DNA of 64,000 nt, taken from Eucommia ulmoides. Taxonomy: Eukaryota > Streptophyta > Magnoliopsida > Garryales > Eucommiaceae. The stretch covers positions 41,791,026-41,855,025 of the forward strand of contig CM028335.1 in NCBI GenBank assembly GCA_016647705.1, given 5' to 3'. The position numbers were made by a program, and so were the translations under genes. The notes beneath the pieces are model-generated. The model ran no database searches, was not told the origin of the DNA, and saw nothing but the letters and a program-made list of their open reading frames with translations. Positions 45,578 through 56,294 of this stretch are shown here, one piece after another (within the stretch, counting starts at the first letter, position 1; every line of letters starts with the position of its first letter).

Positions 45578-47423
45578 AATCTTCACCAAAGGGAAATACA
45601 ATACGGATCTCTAAATTTATGAGCTTGGGACCTACATAGATCAATACGGTCGGTATCAAGATCAAGTGAATCAGCTTATTTGCAAGGGCCTCAACATCGA
45701 GATGCATACTTTTCCGACTATGTCGCAGGTGCTGCTGTACCTTTTGCAACCGCCACAGTTTCCATTCCAACATGATAGTGGTAGTGATGATGCTTTCCCA
45801 GGTGGACAGTAGGAGGTAAGACTCTTATGTCTTATCTCCTAGGTATGTGTTCAAACCCAATACTTTGTTCATGAATGCTATAAATTGTTATTAGGTTCCC
45901 TGTTAAACAGTTTGGACACTGCCATGTTTAAGTTTGGGGGGGGGGGGGGTGTTCATCCATTTTTGTTTTTGTAGAAGAGGGATGAACAAATTTTTTGATG
46001 TATTTAATTTAAATGTTTTATGTTTTGAAGACTTTAATTAAATAGTTTAAGTTGAAGTTTAATTTTCAAGTTTTTGCATGTTAAATGCTTAGTTTAGTTT
46101 ATGTATGTTAGTATTTAAATTTAATATAGTATTGTGTATGTATGAAGTCGTATGTGCATGTTGAGTTTTTGAGTTCGTTTAGGGCCGTTTCCTGATGATG
46201 AAAATTATCTCTTAATTGTATATCGAGGTCGGGGATAATGTTAGTAATGTGTGTTTTGTGTGTATAGCATGTTAATTAGGTAAAAATTATTATGATCCTT
46301 AAATCGCACGATCGCATGGACTCAGTGTATAATTATTTGAATGAATTGACGCTGATTATTCAGTAATAAGTTCATGACAGAAAAGAGGAATCTAGAACTG
46401 GATTTGGGGTAGATTTGAGGTGAAATCCTAGGTAAGGTAATTCTGGAGGAGTGATTTAGACCTTCACGTTTTTTGCTCGAACCTTTGTAGCTAACCTGAA
46501 AATTTATTCCCTCATTCCCCTGTCGAAGCCGATAATCTTTTCAATTCTGAACACGTTTCAATACTCTATCCAATTAAATTTTTCCAAACTATCGTCGGTA
46601 AGCCTAAAAGTCAAAATCGAGTAAAATCAAGTAACATAGACTAATGTTGACTTGAAGTGAGCGATTGGGGTTTTTGTTATTGGTTCAGTATTAATTTATT
46701 CACTTGTCATTCTTTTTGCACGCCCCTAAAATTATACAAATTCGAATAAGTTTGGGGGTGTAACAATGTTTGGTAAAAAAAAAATGTGAATATAGCTTTT
46801 ATTTTTATTTCTTTCGACAAGTGGATACAAAGTTCTTAAATTCTTGTTCAGGGTTGTGTTTTAAACGTGTGGGGTTATGAGAGAGAGATAGCGACAAGCG
46901 TTTGTGCCTCGGGTATCGTTTAATCTTAACGATTTTCTATTTTCTATTCCTGCGATACCCTTAGTCGTTCTCCAAAGACAAACCAAGCCCTATTGATCTC
47001 TGAGAATGTCCGAACCTACATTAGTGGATAGTTGAGCCCAGTCAAGTATAAGGTTTTCCTGAATCCTTCAAGGTTTAAGTCATGAGCTTGTCTACTGAAT
47101 GATCCAATCTAAAGTTTGGTTAGTTATACATTTGAGCTCTCTCACACACACATTTCAAATGGATCTAGAATGGTTTTTTTGATTGATATTGAGTGTTTAA
47201 ATTCTAGAACACCACTTGGTGTGTATTATTCCTAGAACTTGATCAGATTGAGGGCTGTTGAGGGAGGACCAACTTGGTTTCTTCGATTGAATTTGGAACT
47301 CACATGCATATACTTCGTTTTTGTTAAAGTTTTTTATTTTTAGATTAGTCATAAGTTAATTAGGGTAGTTAGTTTAATTTAGTGGTAGGGTGTTTTGTTC
47401 GAGGACTAGCAAAATCCCAAGAT
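45578..47423 (+). other. 3' non-coding region of the element at 41774-48885
   Basis: No ORF. A poly-G run (about 14) lies at 45936-45950 after AAGTTTG. Part of the region is related to the internal region of the minus-strand element, in the same element-relative sense. Confidence 0.55.
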
Positions 47424-47433
47424 TGGGGGTATT
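47424..47433 (+). promoter_or_regulatory. Polypurine tract
   Basis: ATTGGGGGTATT immediately precedes the 3' LTR start TGATAGGTAG. Confidence 0.75.
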
Positions 47434-48885
47434 TGATAGGTAGAAAATACCTATCTACTTCTAAGTTAGATTTGGTAGTTTTTGAGTGAATTAGTTATAT
47501 TTAATTGCATTTTTGTAGTTTTTATGTAATTCAGGTGTAGGGACGCAAACAAGTGACAAACGAGCGAAAACGGTGGGAAAACGGTGAAGAAATAATGAAG
47601 AGACAAGATTTCAAGATCACAAGATCCACCGCCGTGGCGATGAGAATGTAAAGAGTGCTGAAAATACATAAGTTCCACCGCCTAGGCGGTGAAAGTACAG
47701 AGAGTTGGGGCTGTTTCACCGCCGCGACGCTGATCTCTATTGCTGCGGTAAAGGTTAAACCGACTTCCTCCCCGCCTAGGAGGTGAAAGATTAGAGAGTT
47801 TGGAAAGCTGGCCGACATACCTACCGTCGCGGCGCTGATCCCCACCGCTGCGACGGTCACTCTACAACAATAAAGAAGATATTTTTAGATATTTTGAAGC
47901 GTTGCACCTATAAATACCCATTCTCCCACTTCCATTAAAAATGTTGAAAGGATGGAATGTCCCTACCCCTTAGAAGGTGGTCCTTGGCTATTCTTGAAGA
48001 AAAGATTTATCATCCGGAGAAGAGGAAACATTAGCGGATCGATCTTTGGCGATAGCGGATCACTCCACTTTAAGATTTGATCTTTCTCTTTATTTCTCTC
48101 TTTGTAATTTAATGTTTTATTGTAAATGATGATGAATACCTCTTGGTTTAATTTTCTAATGGCCAAGATCATGTTAGATTAGATAAATATTAGTTAGGGA
48201 TCGATGTAGTTGTGTAAATAGTAGTTTGATCTAATATATGTTTCTTTAACAGTTGTTTGTTTGTAATTCCGATTGTGTTTATCATTTTATGACAACTTTA
48301 ATATGCTTGTTAAGGTATTAGGGTTGGTTTTTAGAATACAGGGTTTGATACTCAGGAGAGGTAACCCTGGATTCAAACTAGGGTAAACACATCATTACGA
48401 TCTAACGACCCGGGAGGGCATTAGTTAGTCTGCAATCAATGACGTTGGGGCAAGACTCATGTGGCCTAAAGTCATTAAGACGTTGAGGGGGACTTCTTCA
48501 TTGACACGAAGTCACGTATTCCCCCATTTTACACTTGGAAGAGGTGGCGGATGAGTTTACGAACCGAGATTGTCGGATACCTAAACACTGTTAGTGTTAA
48601 CTAAATGAAATCAAACATGTATTAAGTAAACAAAATCAATCCCTAGGTAATCAACTTAGTTAGGATTACCCCACTAATTGTAGTTTAATTTAACTTTAAT
48701 TAGTTTAATTTTAAAACATTTCTTTAACCGTCTGGATAGTAGGAGACTGTGTAAATTGCGGTACTCAATTATTCAACCCGTCCCTATGGGAACGAAATCC
48801 GATCTTAAAGATCCACTATATTAAAACTGGACCTCGTGCACTTGCGAGTAGTCAATACGTGAGTGTGTAAAAACCTCGTTGTACA
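47434..48885 (+). mobile_element. 3' LTR of the element at 41774-48885
   Basis: Colinear with 41774-43235, ending AAAACCTCGTTGTACA before the AGGAC duplication. It contains array G. Confidence 0.9.
47627..47858. repeat. Palindrome array G in 3' LTR
   Basis: Seven sites with centres near 47634.5, 47683.5, 47724.5, 47745.5, 47777.5, 47829.5 and 47850.5 (spacings 49, 41, 21, 32, 52, 21). CACCGCCTAGGCGGTG at 47676-47691 is a perfect 16-bp palindrome. Confidence 0.8.
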
Positions 48886-48890
48886 AGGAC

Positions 48891-49778
48891 TGATCTCTAG
48901 GCTGTCGCTTCCCCAGCACTTAGGTTTTTGTAGACATTTTAATTATTCTTTTTGTCGACTTGCATTGGGTGGACGACCCCTTGTTTTTGTAATGGGCTGA
49001 TGACCCATTCTTGTACATCTTCTGAACATATGAATGTAAATTATTTTTTGTGTACTTCTGCTAGTCTGTTCTTCTTCCGAACATTTTTGCCAAGTCATTT
49101 TCTGCTCGGCACAGTTTTTAGAGTTGTAAAATTTTGAAAAGTTTATAAAAACTTCTTTTAACCATTTCTGTCCAAGACCATGGACCACTAGCCCCCCCAG
49201 TCCGGGATATGAGTTGATTGTGAGAAAATTGCATCGCTGACTTAGGAGGAGGGTTTCCCAAGGTACCTGGTCCTTCTGGTCCGTAGGGATTCAACGCGGC
49301 GATTAATTTCCCGAGGCAGGTCATTGGTGAGTTCTCTTTAGTCGGGTTCATTCCTGAACCTTTTTAGGTTATCTCAATTTAGTCCAACAGGAGCAACTTC
49401 CCCTTTAGAATGTTAGACTTATCGTCAACTGGTGAGGAGAAGTATTTTTAGCTGTAGGTCTTTAGACTAGATCAATGCCCTACCTTTGGTAGATGACATT
49501 GGTCTTTCCCCGGGTAAGGACTATTGACCTCCGGAGAGGGTCTCGATGTTGGGCGTCGGGATAAGGCTTGTAGAGAGTCTTCAACGATGTTGAGTGTCAG
49601 GAGGTCATTTTTCGAGATTAATCTGTGACCTTGAGTATTGGGATGCCATTGTGGAGAATCACTCGTGACCTTAAGGGTCGGGATGCCATTTACTTGGGAG
49701 ACCATAAGGCACATTGCACAGAACATCTTCTTTATTTCGATAAGCAACAATCATTACACTGTATAAACTAGAAGTTAT
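48891..49778 (-). other. Tat-type internal region between integrase and antisense ORF
   Basis: It follows the AGGAC duplication and ends at the integrase stop. No clear coding was recognised. Short repeats of a GACCTTGAGTATTGGGATGCC / GACCTTAAGGGTCGGGATGCC type occur near 49628-49688. Confidence 0.45.
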
Positions 49779-50012
49779 TTACAAAGATGGATCTTCCCTA
49801 CAAAAGTAGTGTTTCAGATGGTTAGCGTTCCACGGGTGCCTGAGCAGCACACCTTCTTCTGTTTCAAGATTGTAGGTGCCAGGATGCGTGATCCTAGTGA
49901 CTTTGTACAGCTCTTCCCAGGAGGGGGCTAGCTTTTCGGTTCCTTGTTCTTTGGTGGCTAGAGTGACCTTTCTAAAGAAATAGTCACCAATATCGAAGGA
50001 GAGAGGGCCGAC
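49779..50012 (-). pseudogene. Tat-type integrase, C-terminal end
   Basis: The minus strand reads LSFDIGDYFFRKVTLATKEQ, then KLAPSWEELYKVTRI, GTYNLETEEGVLLRHPWNAN and HLKHYF. This is the C-terminal tail (F-x-x-GD-x-VLRKV...L.P.WEGPY.V......G.Y.L....G..L.R.WN...L..YY). It is separated from the rest of integrase by the solo LTR. Confidence 0.75.
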
Positions 50013-51435
50013 TGATTGCGCCACATTTTACGCGATTTAATATCACTAAACTATGTTTTGTTATTCTTTGAATAAATTAATTTAATGTTATTAGTTTATT
50101 TTGTGTTTTTATAGGTTTTTGGAATTGGCGCAAAAACGAGTTAATTTTGAGTAAAATGGTGAAGAATCGAACAAATCACATCCAACCGAACGAGACTGAC
50201 GAACCATACGTGGTTGAGCATTGCGTTGGCATCAACCACCAAGCCATCCGTGACACACAATAAAAGGTCCATTAATTGTCTTTTAATGGCCATTGAAAAT
50301 GAAATCAATGAAAGAGAAAAGGTGGCTATTCATGGTCTTCGATGGCATTTAATATTAAGATAATTATGGGATGTTGGAGATTTGGGAATTAAGAGGCAAC
50401 ATGGACAACTCAAAAGGAAAGAAAAGAATAGGAATTAATATTTAATTTTTATTCTACGTGGATTCAAAGAAACCTACTATTCTTTGGTTCATCTTGAATT
50501 TAAGTTTTCATTTTTTATTATTTTATGGGGGTGGCAGCTGACTTTAGGGGAAACCTCTAGGATGTGTTTTTGGGAAGGTTGTCTTTTGTTTTATTAATAG
50601 CCGACAGTATGTTGAGAGGGGCATTTGATTTTTTTTCTCTCTATTTTTCAATTTCCTTTCGGTTGAAACTCTTCTGGAAATTTTTCATGTTGGAACAATT
50701 GTTGAACATCTATTGAATTGAAGAAAACTCCATGAACAACTAATCTCCCTCCAATCGGGTTAGGATTCGGGTAAGTATTTTGGGTTTCATGTAATATTGT
50801 ATTTTTAATTTAATTTCGGATTATGTGTGAACAATTATGTGATGAGGAGTACTATGTTTGAAATAGTTTCATTGTGGTTGGATTTATTTTCAAAGTGTTT
50901 TTGTAGAGATTTTGAATTTTAGATCCAATTGCTTCTAGAATGTTAGATCTAGTACTTGTGGTCTATAATTAATGATCATACAATCGTATTATTGAGATTT
51001 AATTATTGGTTTAGATGATTTATGCCTAGATTGTAATTCACCCTAGATTAGAGTAACGTAAGAATTACATACCGAAGATCAATCATGCCAAAGAATAATA
51101 AATTGAATCTTTCTAAGTAGTTCTAGCTTATAGTTAAGAACACTTGTTTACACAAATCTGAATTAAAAAAAGAAAATATGAAACCCACATGAGTCCAAAA
51201 TACGAAACCTGCAATTCCTAACCTGGTTATCCATTTTCATTTGTTTTAGATTAGTATTTTATTTTTCTTATATTAAAACCCAAAACTCAAATCAAAATTT
51301 GTTTTCATTTCGAAAAGAAAAATAATTAGAAATAGATAATTACAAGACCGATCCCTGTGGTTCGACACCCTACTTGAACACCGTACTACATTAGTGTTGC
51401 GATACCATTAAGAGGGTATTATTTTTGAGCAATCA
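50013..51435 (+). mobile_element. Solo LTR of an unrelated LTR element
   Basis: 1423 bp, bounded by TGATTGCG and GAGCAATCA (7-bp terminal inverted repeat TGATTGC/GCAATCA). It lies in the middle of the integrase reading frame: YYDRRV on one side, LSFDIGDYF on the other. A GACCGATCCCTGTGGTTCGA motif near the right end suggests plus orientation. The flanks CCGAC and TTAAC match only 3/5. Confidence 0.75.
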
Positions 51436-52540
51436 TTAACTCGTCGGTCGTAGTATCTCGCCACCCTCTGTTAGTAGGCAGCTTGCCAAACTTGGGCTTG
51501 TTCCCTTCATTCTTCGAGTAGGTTAAGGGTCAACGACAACGCTGCATCATTCCTGACTTGATCAAAGGCCTTGGTAGTTTTGAGAGTATGCACGCTTATT
51601 TCTGTCGGGATGACGGCCTCGGAGCTTAAGGCCATCACAAAAGGTGTTTCTTCGGTAGGAGTTCTTGGAGTAGTATGGTACGCCTAGAGGACTGGGTAGA
51701 CATCTTTTACCCACCATTTTTTCGACCTGTCAAATTTTGTTGTCAACCCGTGCAAGATGGTCCTATTTGTGACCTCCACTAGGCCATTTGATTAAGGGTG
51801 GCCAGAGGATATGAAAATTCCTCCTGATCCTTAGTTCTGCACAGAAGGTGATAAAGATTAAGTTGTCGAACTGGGTCCAATGTCGGACACAATTGCTCTT
51901 GGTACCCCAAAACAACACACAATGCTCTTCCATGCAAAGTCATAGATTTTTTCCTTGGTGATTCAGGCCAAATAAAGGCTTTCTCTTCTCAGTCCCCTGG
52001 GGAAAGGGTCCGAGCAGGTCCATGCCCTATTGGGCAAAATGCCACAGACTAGTCATTGGAACCAGCAAGGTTAGAGGAGCGTAAGGGTGTGGGGAAAATC
52101 TCTGACACTTATCGCATTTTTTGATGAATTCCACATTATTCTCATACATTTTTTGCTAAAAATATCCTTGGCAAAGTAACTTGTCGGTGAGGGACCTGCC
52201 CCTCGAATGGTTGCCGCACAATCCTTCGTGAGTCATACTTAGGACATATTTGGCTTCTTTTGGAAAAAGAAACCTAAAATAGGGCCTTGAGAATGACCTT
52301 TGATACAGAACTCCGTCAATAAGAGTATACTTTGTTGCCCGGTAACATATCTTCCTAGCCTCTGTACGGTTTATTGGGAGGGTACCCCGCTCTAGATGCT
52401 GCTTGACTGGGTCCATCCAAGTTGGCTGGTCAGTGAGTCCATAGATGGTAGCCACTAGATCCGACATTATAATACTCAGAGTGTCAAAATACTCTACAGG
52501 GATACTTTTCTTCAGAGTCTTCTCCATCACCGAGGTGAGA
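51436..52540 (-). pseudogene. Tat-type integrase, main part
   Basis: The minus strand from about 52300 reads HEGLCGNHSRGRSLTDKLLC then a CDKCQRF zinc-binding motif (HHCC module). Then come GMDLLGPFPQGTEKRKP, and near 51500 NLLEE and QAQVWQAAYQQRVARYY. Frameshifts and stops are present in the catalytic core. Confidence 0.7.
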
Positions 52541-52866
52541 TTCGCCAGGGCGTCAGTGTGCCTATTCTCTTCCTGCGGGATTTGGGACACTTGGATTGTT
52601 CCAAAACTTGTCATCAGTACTTTAACCCTTTCCAAGTATGTCAACATACTCGGATCCTTCACTATATAGTCGCCGTTCACCTAATTAACCACGAGCTGCG
52701 AGTCACAAAAGACTAGAAGAGCTTGCACATTGAATTCCCTTACTAAGCAGAGACCAGTGAGTAAGGCTTTATACTCAGCTTCATTGTTCGTAGCCTTGAA
52801 TTCGAGTCGAAGAGTGTATTCATTAACTTCTTTGTCAGGGGCGACTAGAATCATACCCACCCCCAC
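52541..52866 (-). pseudogene. Tat-type RNase H domain
   Basis: The minus strand reads LRLEFKATNNEAEYKALLTG, then VFCDSQLVVN, a stop, and QIPQEENRHTDALANLTS. These are the RNase H landmarks TNNxAEYxAL, DSQLVVNQ and N..AD.LA. The join VVN-stop-MNGDYIVKD shows one nonsense codon at 52681-52683. Confidence 0.75.
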
Positions 52867-53079
52867 AGCCGGTTATATTGGATGATCCATCTTTGTAGAG
52901 CTGCCACACTGTTGGGTCGAGGCTACATGAGTTGGTGAAGGTCCCTAGGTCTCCCAAGGATGGAGGTCCCTAATGATTTACTTTTGGACCCTGCTCTTTT
53001 GGGAATATGAGTTATGTCATGAAGTCGGCGAGGACTTAGCCTTTGATGGCCGTTCTCAACCGATTCAATATGGAACTAT

Positions 53080-53225
53080 CCCAGTATAAAGCTATATTTC
53101 ATCAGCCTTCCTGAGACATCAAGAGAATACAAGATCTGCTTCAGAGGTTGGTCCCAGTATAAAGCTATACTTCATCAGCCTTCTTGAGACATCAAGAGAA
53201 TACAGGATCTGCTTCAGAGGTTGGT
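53080..53225. repeat. 73-bp tandem duplication within pol
   Basis: CCCAGTATAAAGCTATA through TGCTTCAGAGGTTGGT occurs twice (53080-53152, 53153-53225) with about three differences. The length is not a multiple of three, so it also shifts the reading frame between RT and RNase H. Confidence 0.9.
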
Positions 53226-53789
53226 CGGTCAGAACCACAATGGTTAACACTTGGAAATATTATCGGAGTTTTCTAGAGGCGATCAACAGGGTATATGCCA
53301 ACTTTTTAATTTTTGAGTATCTAGTCTCAACATCTAAAAGAACCCTGCTAGAGTAATACACTGGGTTCTAAACACCATTTTTTTCATTCACCAGGGGACG
53401 CTCACTGTGATTGAGAAAGTAAAAATGTATAAGAACAACTCTTCTACCACCTTGGGAGTGCTGAGTAGAAGAGTTGAGGAAAGCTAACGTTTTAGATCAC
53501 AAAATGCAGCTTCACACTCGCTTGTCCAGGTGAAGTCTTTGTGCCTACGAAGCACCTTGAAAATGGCAAACACCTTTCTAAAGACTTAGAGATGAATTGG
53601 TTCATGGTTGTAAGCTTGCTGGTCAGAATTTGGATCTCCTTCTTTGAGCGGGGCGAGGATATGCCAAGTATAGCAGCGATTTGGTCAGGGTTGGCATCAA
53701 TCCTGTTCTAAGAGACCATATAACTAAGGAATTTCTTGGCAGAGACGCTGAAGATGCACTTGGTAGGGTTAAGCTTCATTCAGTGGGTT

Positions 53790-54654
53790 CTTAGCATGTT
53801 AAAATATTTCTGGAAGTGTGCCAGGTGATCGGGGGATCACGAGCTTTTCACGAGTATATCATGAATGTAAACTTCCATGGTCTTTCCGATCTCCTCCTTT
53901 AATATTTTATTGACCAAGCTCTGGTAAGTGGCTCCGGTGTTGCGTAGGCTGAAGGGCATCAACTTGTAATAATACGTTCCCTGGTCCATGATAAAAGACG
54001 TTTTGCTCTTGTCAATGGGGAACAGGGGGATCTGATTGTAGCCGGTATAATCGTCCAGAAAGCTAAGGAGCTCATGACCTGCCATGGCGTCAATAATTAA
54101 ATTAATCATCGGCATAGGAAAGAAGTATTTGGGACAGGCCTCATTGAGATCCTTAAAGTCAATGTAGAGTCTCCATTTGACTCTGGCTTGAGGGGCAAGC
54201 ACGACATTAGACAACCAGTCCAGAAATATCACATCTTCCATAATACCAGACTTATTAATTTCGTCATTTCTTTCTCGATGATTTTATGGCATTCAAGGTT
54301 GAACTTCCTTATCTTTTTCCTGACTAGAGGATGGTGTGGATCTGTATGGAGCCTATGCATGGTCATTTTTGGATCAATTTTGGGGAGCTCATCATGGGAC
54401 CAAGTAAACACATCGACGTTCTTTCGTAGTAACTTTGTGATCTTAGCCAGTTGTTTTGGGGTGAGCTTGGCTCCTACTGTGACAGTTCTTCCTTTAAGAG
54501 TTGGGTGAATTGAAACTTCAACTAAATCTTCATGTGGGCGGGAACCTAGCTCCTTATCCCTAGGGTCATCAATCGGCACCAGGACTTCTTTAGCATCTAG
54601 GGCCATGAGCTTAGGAGTTGCCAGCTTAGACCCTTGGGGCCCAAACCCTTCCAC
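53790..54654 (-). pseudogene. Tat-type reverse transcriptase
   Basis: Two overlapping frames. 54654-54229 has WSHDELPKIDPKMTMHRL (usual W...DMPGI...HRL). 54241-53837 has WRLYIDFKDLNEACPKYFFP, FLDDYTGYNQI, PFSLRNTGATYQSLVNKIL and then VYIHDILVKS. The catalytic YVDD box is altered to YIHD (first Asp lost), and a frameshift separates the two frames. RT is therefore inactive. Confidence 0.8.
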
Positions 54655-54876
54655 TGGTTGCTATTTTTTTTTGTTCCAGTACCATTTGGGCATAAGTGTG
54701 TCATGCCTCCTGATCACCTCTAATATCTCCGATCCCTTAATTCTTGGGGAAAACCTGATTCTTGATGGTACAGAGAGTAAATGGCCTTGAATGCTAAGAT
54801 GGTCGGTCACCTCATGATAGCATTATAGGCGACGGTTTGTCCACAATTAAGAACTTGGCCCATACCATTGCGGACC

Positions 54877-55188
54877 TTAGACTTGTCCCAATCGTGACGG
54901 GCAAAGAGACCCATCTGAAGGAGTTGACTTCCTTTCCCCAAAATAAATTAGGGAGAATTTGGTGGGTTTCAGATTGTCAGCCTCTGTCCCCAATTTGTTG
55001 AAGGCCCATTTGAAAATGATGTCAGTTGAACTCTCTCTGTCGACCAGGACGTGCCCCATCTTGAAATGATTGACTAGGGTAGTGATAAGTAGGGTGTTAT
55101 CATGGGGTGTATGTACTCCCTGGAGGTTGGTCTCGCTGAATGAGATAATATTGTGTGAGGCTGCATCAACCATGCTTACTTCATACAT
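54877..55188 (-). pseudogene. Tat-type aspartic protease
   Basis: The minus strand reads ISFSETNLQGVHTPHDNTLL, then VLVDRESSTDIIF where the retropepsin motif VLVDTGSSxDI(L/M)(F/Y) is expected, then KLGTEADNLKPTKFSLIYFG. The active-site D-T/S-G triad has become D-R-E, so the protease cannot be active. Confidence 0.75.
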
Positions 55189-55199
55189 GCCCTCGTTTG

Positions 55200-56294
55200 C
55201 TTTTTATTTGGCCCTCCGCTCTTGTCTCTTTCTAGAAGATGATATTTCACCTCCGGAACTGAGTCCACCATGGAAAAAGTTGATCTCTCCATCCACATGT
55301 TGTTGATCGCCTCCGGCCTCTGTTCTCCGGGGCTATGGATGGGGCGATTTTCCCATTTTCTCTATGCTTGAGGTTCTATCAGCGGTTCTTCCTCGGTAGA
55401 GCACTCCTGATTCCCTCTCCGAACGTAATTCACAAAATATTCTCTCTGGATGAGAGCTTTGATTTCTTGCTAGAGTTGGAAGCAATCTTTAGTAGAGTGC
55501 CCCTATCCCAGTAGAATGTACAATATTTGGTTATTGTTTTTTCGGCCGACTTGCCTCTCTAGGGTAGTGGAGGAGAAAATAAGTTCGTCCCTGAATTCTC
55601 TATGAAGATGGTGGTCACCGAGGCTATGAGTGGGATGAACCCTTGCTGGAGATGCCCCGGGGGGGGGGGAATTGGTCTCCTCTCCCTAGGTATGGGCCCT
55701 AATCTCCCTTCTGCCTGCAACATGGAGATCTACACCATGAAACCTAGCCCTACGGTCCAGAGCTTGATTAAGGGTAGGAGCAGGGGTGGAGCAGAGGTCG
55801 TAAGATAACCTCTGATGCCAGAGCCCGTTAACAAAGGCATTCAACGCTACACTCTCAGGGAGGTTGTCACACGCATTTGGTTCTCAGTTAAAGCATTCAA
55901 TATAGTCTCCTAAAGATACAGAGGGCTTATGCCGAAGAGTGAGGATGTGAGCTATAGTCTTCGGCCTTTGTCGAGAGTGGCTGAAACGAGCCAGGAACAA
56001 TTGCTCAAGCTCCTTAAAGGTAGAGATGGATGTCGGCCTCAGACCATAGAACTAGGACATTGTTACACTTGTGAGGGTGATGGGAAAGGCTCTGCACCAC
56101 ATAGCTACAAAGGCCACTTGCATGTCTATTTGTGACTTGAACATGGACAAGTGGTCAAGGGGATCTGATGTCCCATCATACGAATTCATCTGAGGTGGGT
56201 AAACTATCTCGATGCTACTTTTTCTAGAATTTCCTCCACAAAGGAAGCCCTCACCTATACGACAACGCTCGATCCTACCCGACGCCTTTGTACC
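55200..56294 (-). pseudogene. Tat-type gag
   Basis: The minus strand near 56220-56050 reads MNSYDGTSDPLDHLSMFKSQ, then IDMQVAFVAMWCRAFPITLT. This is the gag core motif Y-D-G-x-x-D-P-x-x-H-L-x-x-F...M.......M.RAFP..L.G. The rest is broken by stops. A decayed zinc-knuckle segment (CTFYWDRGTLLK) lies near 55500. The start is cut by the copia insertion at 56295. Confidence 0.7.

Larger units (their letters stand above)
41774..48885 (+). mobile_element. Non-autonomous LTR element (LARD-like) with gag-like ORF
   Basis: LTRs at 41774-43235 (1462 bp) and 47434-48885 (1452 bp) surround 4.2 kb. A perfect 5-bp target duplication AGGAC lies at 41769-41773 and 48886-48890. The primer site (43242-43259) is tRNA-Asp type and the polypurine tract is 47424-47433. 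The only coding sequence is a decayed plant-transposon-type ORF (44618-45577). There is no protease, RT or integrase, so it must have been mobilised in trans. Confidence 0.9.
34469..56294 (-). mobile_element. Tat-type Ty3/gypsy retrotransposon (parent, 5' end outside or hidden by copia insertion)
   Basis: The minus-strand gag, protease, RT, RNase H and integrase remnants run in order from 56294 to 49779. Then comes a plus-strand (antisense) ORF region, and a 3' LTR starting at 35253. An antisense ORF between pol and the 3' LTR is known in Tat-lineage elements. Three insertions interrupt it (35977-41086, 41774-48885, 50013-51435). A copia element sits at its gag end. Its own 5' LTR is not seen in this window. 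Confidence 0.7.

Noticed and set aside
12171..47858. CRISPR-like array
   Set aside because: Repeats are short, palindromic, unevenly spaced and inside plant LTRs. There are no cas genes and the genome is eukaryotic.
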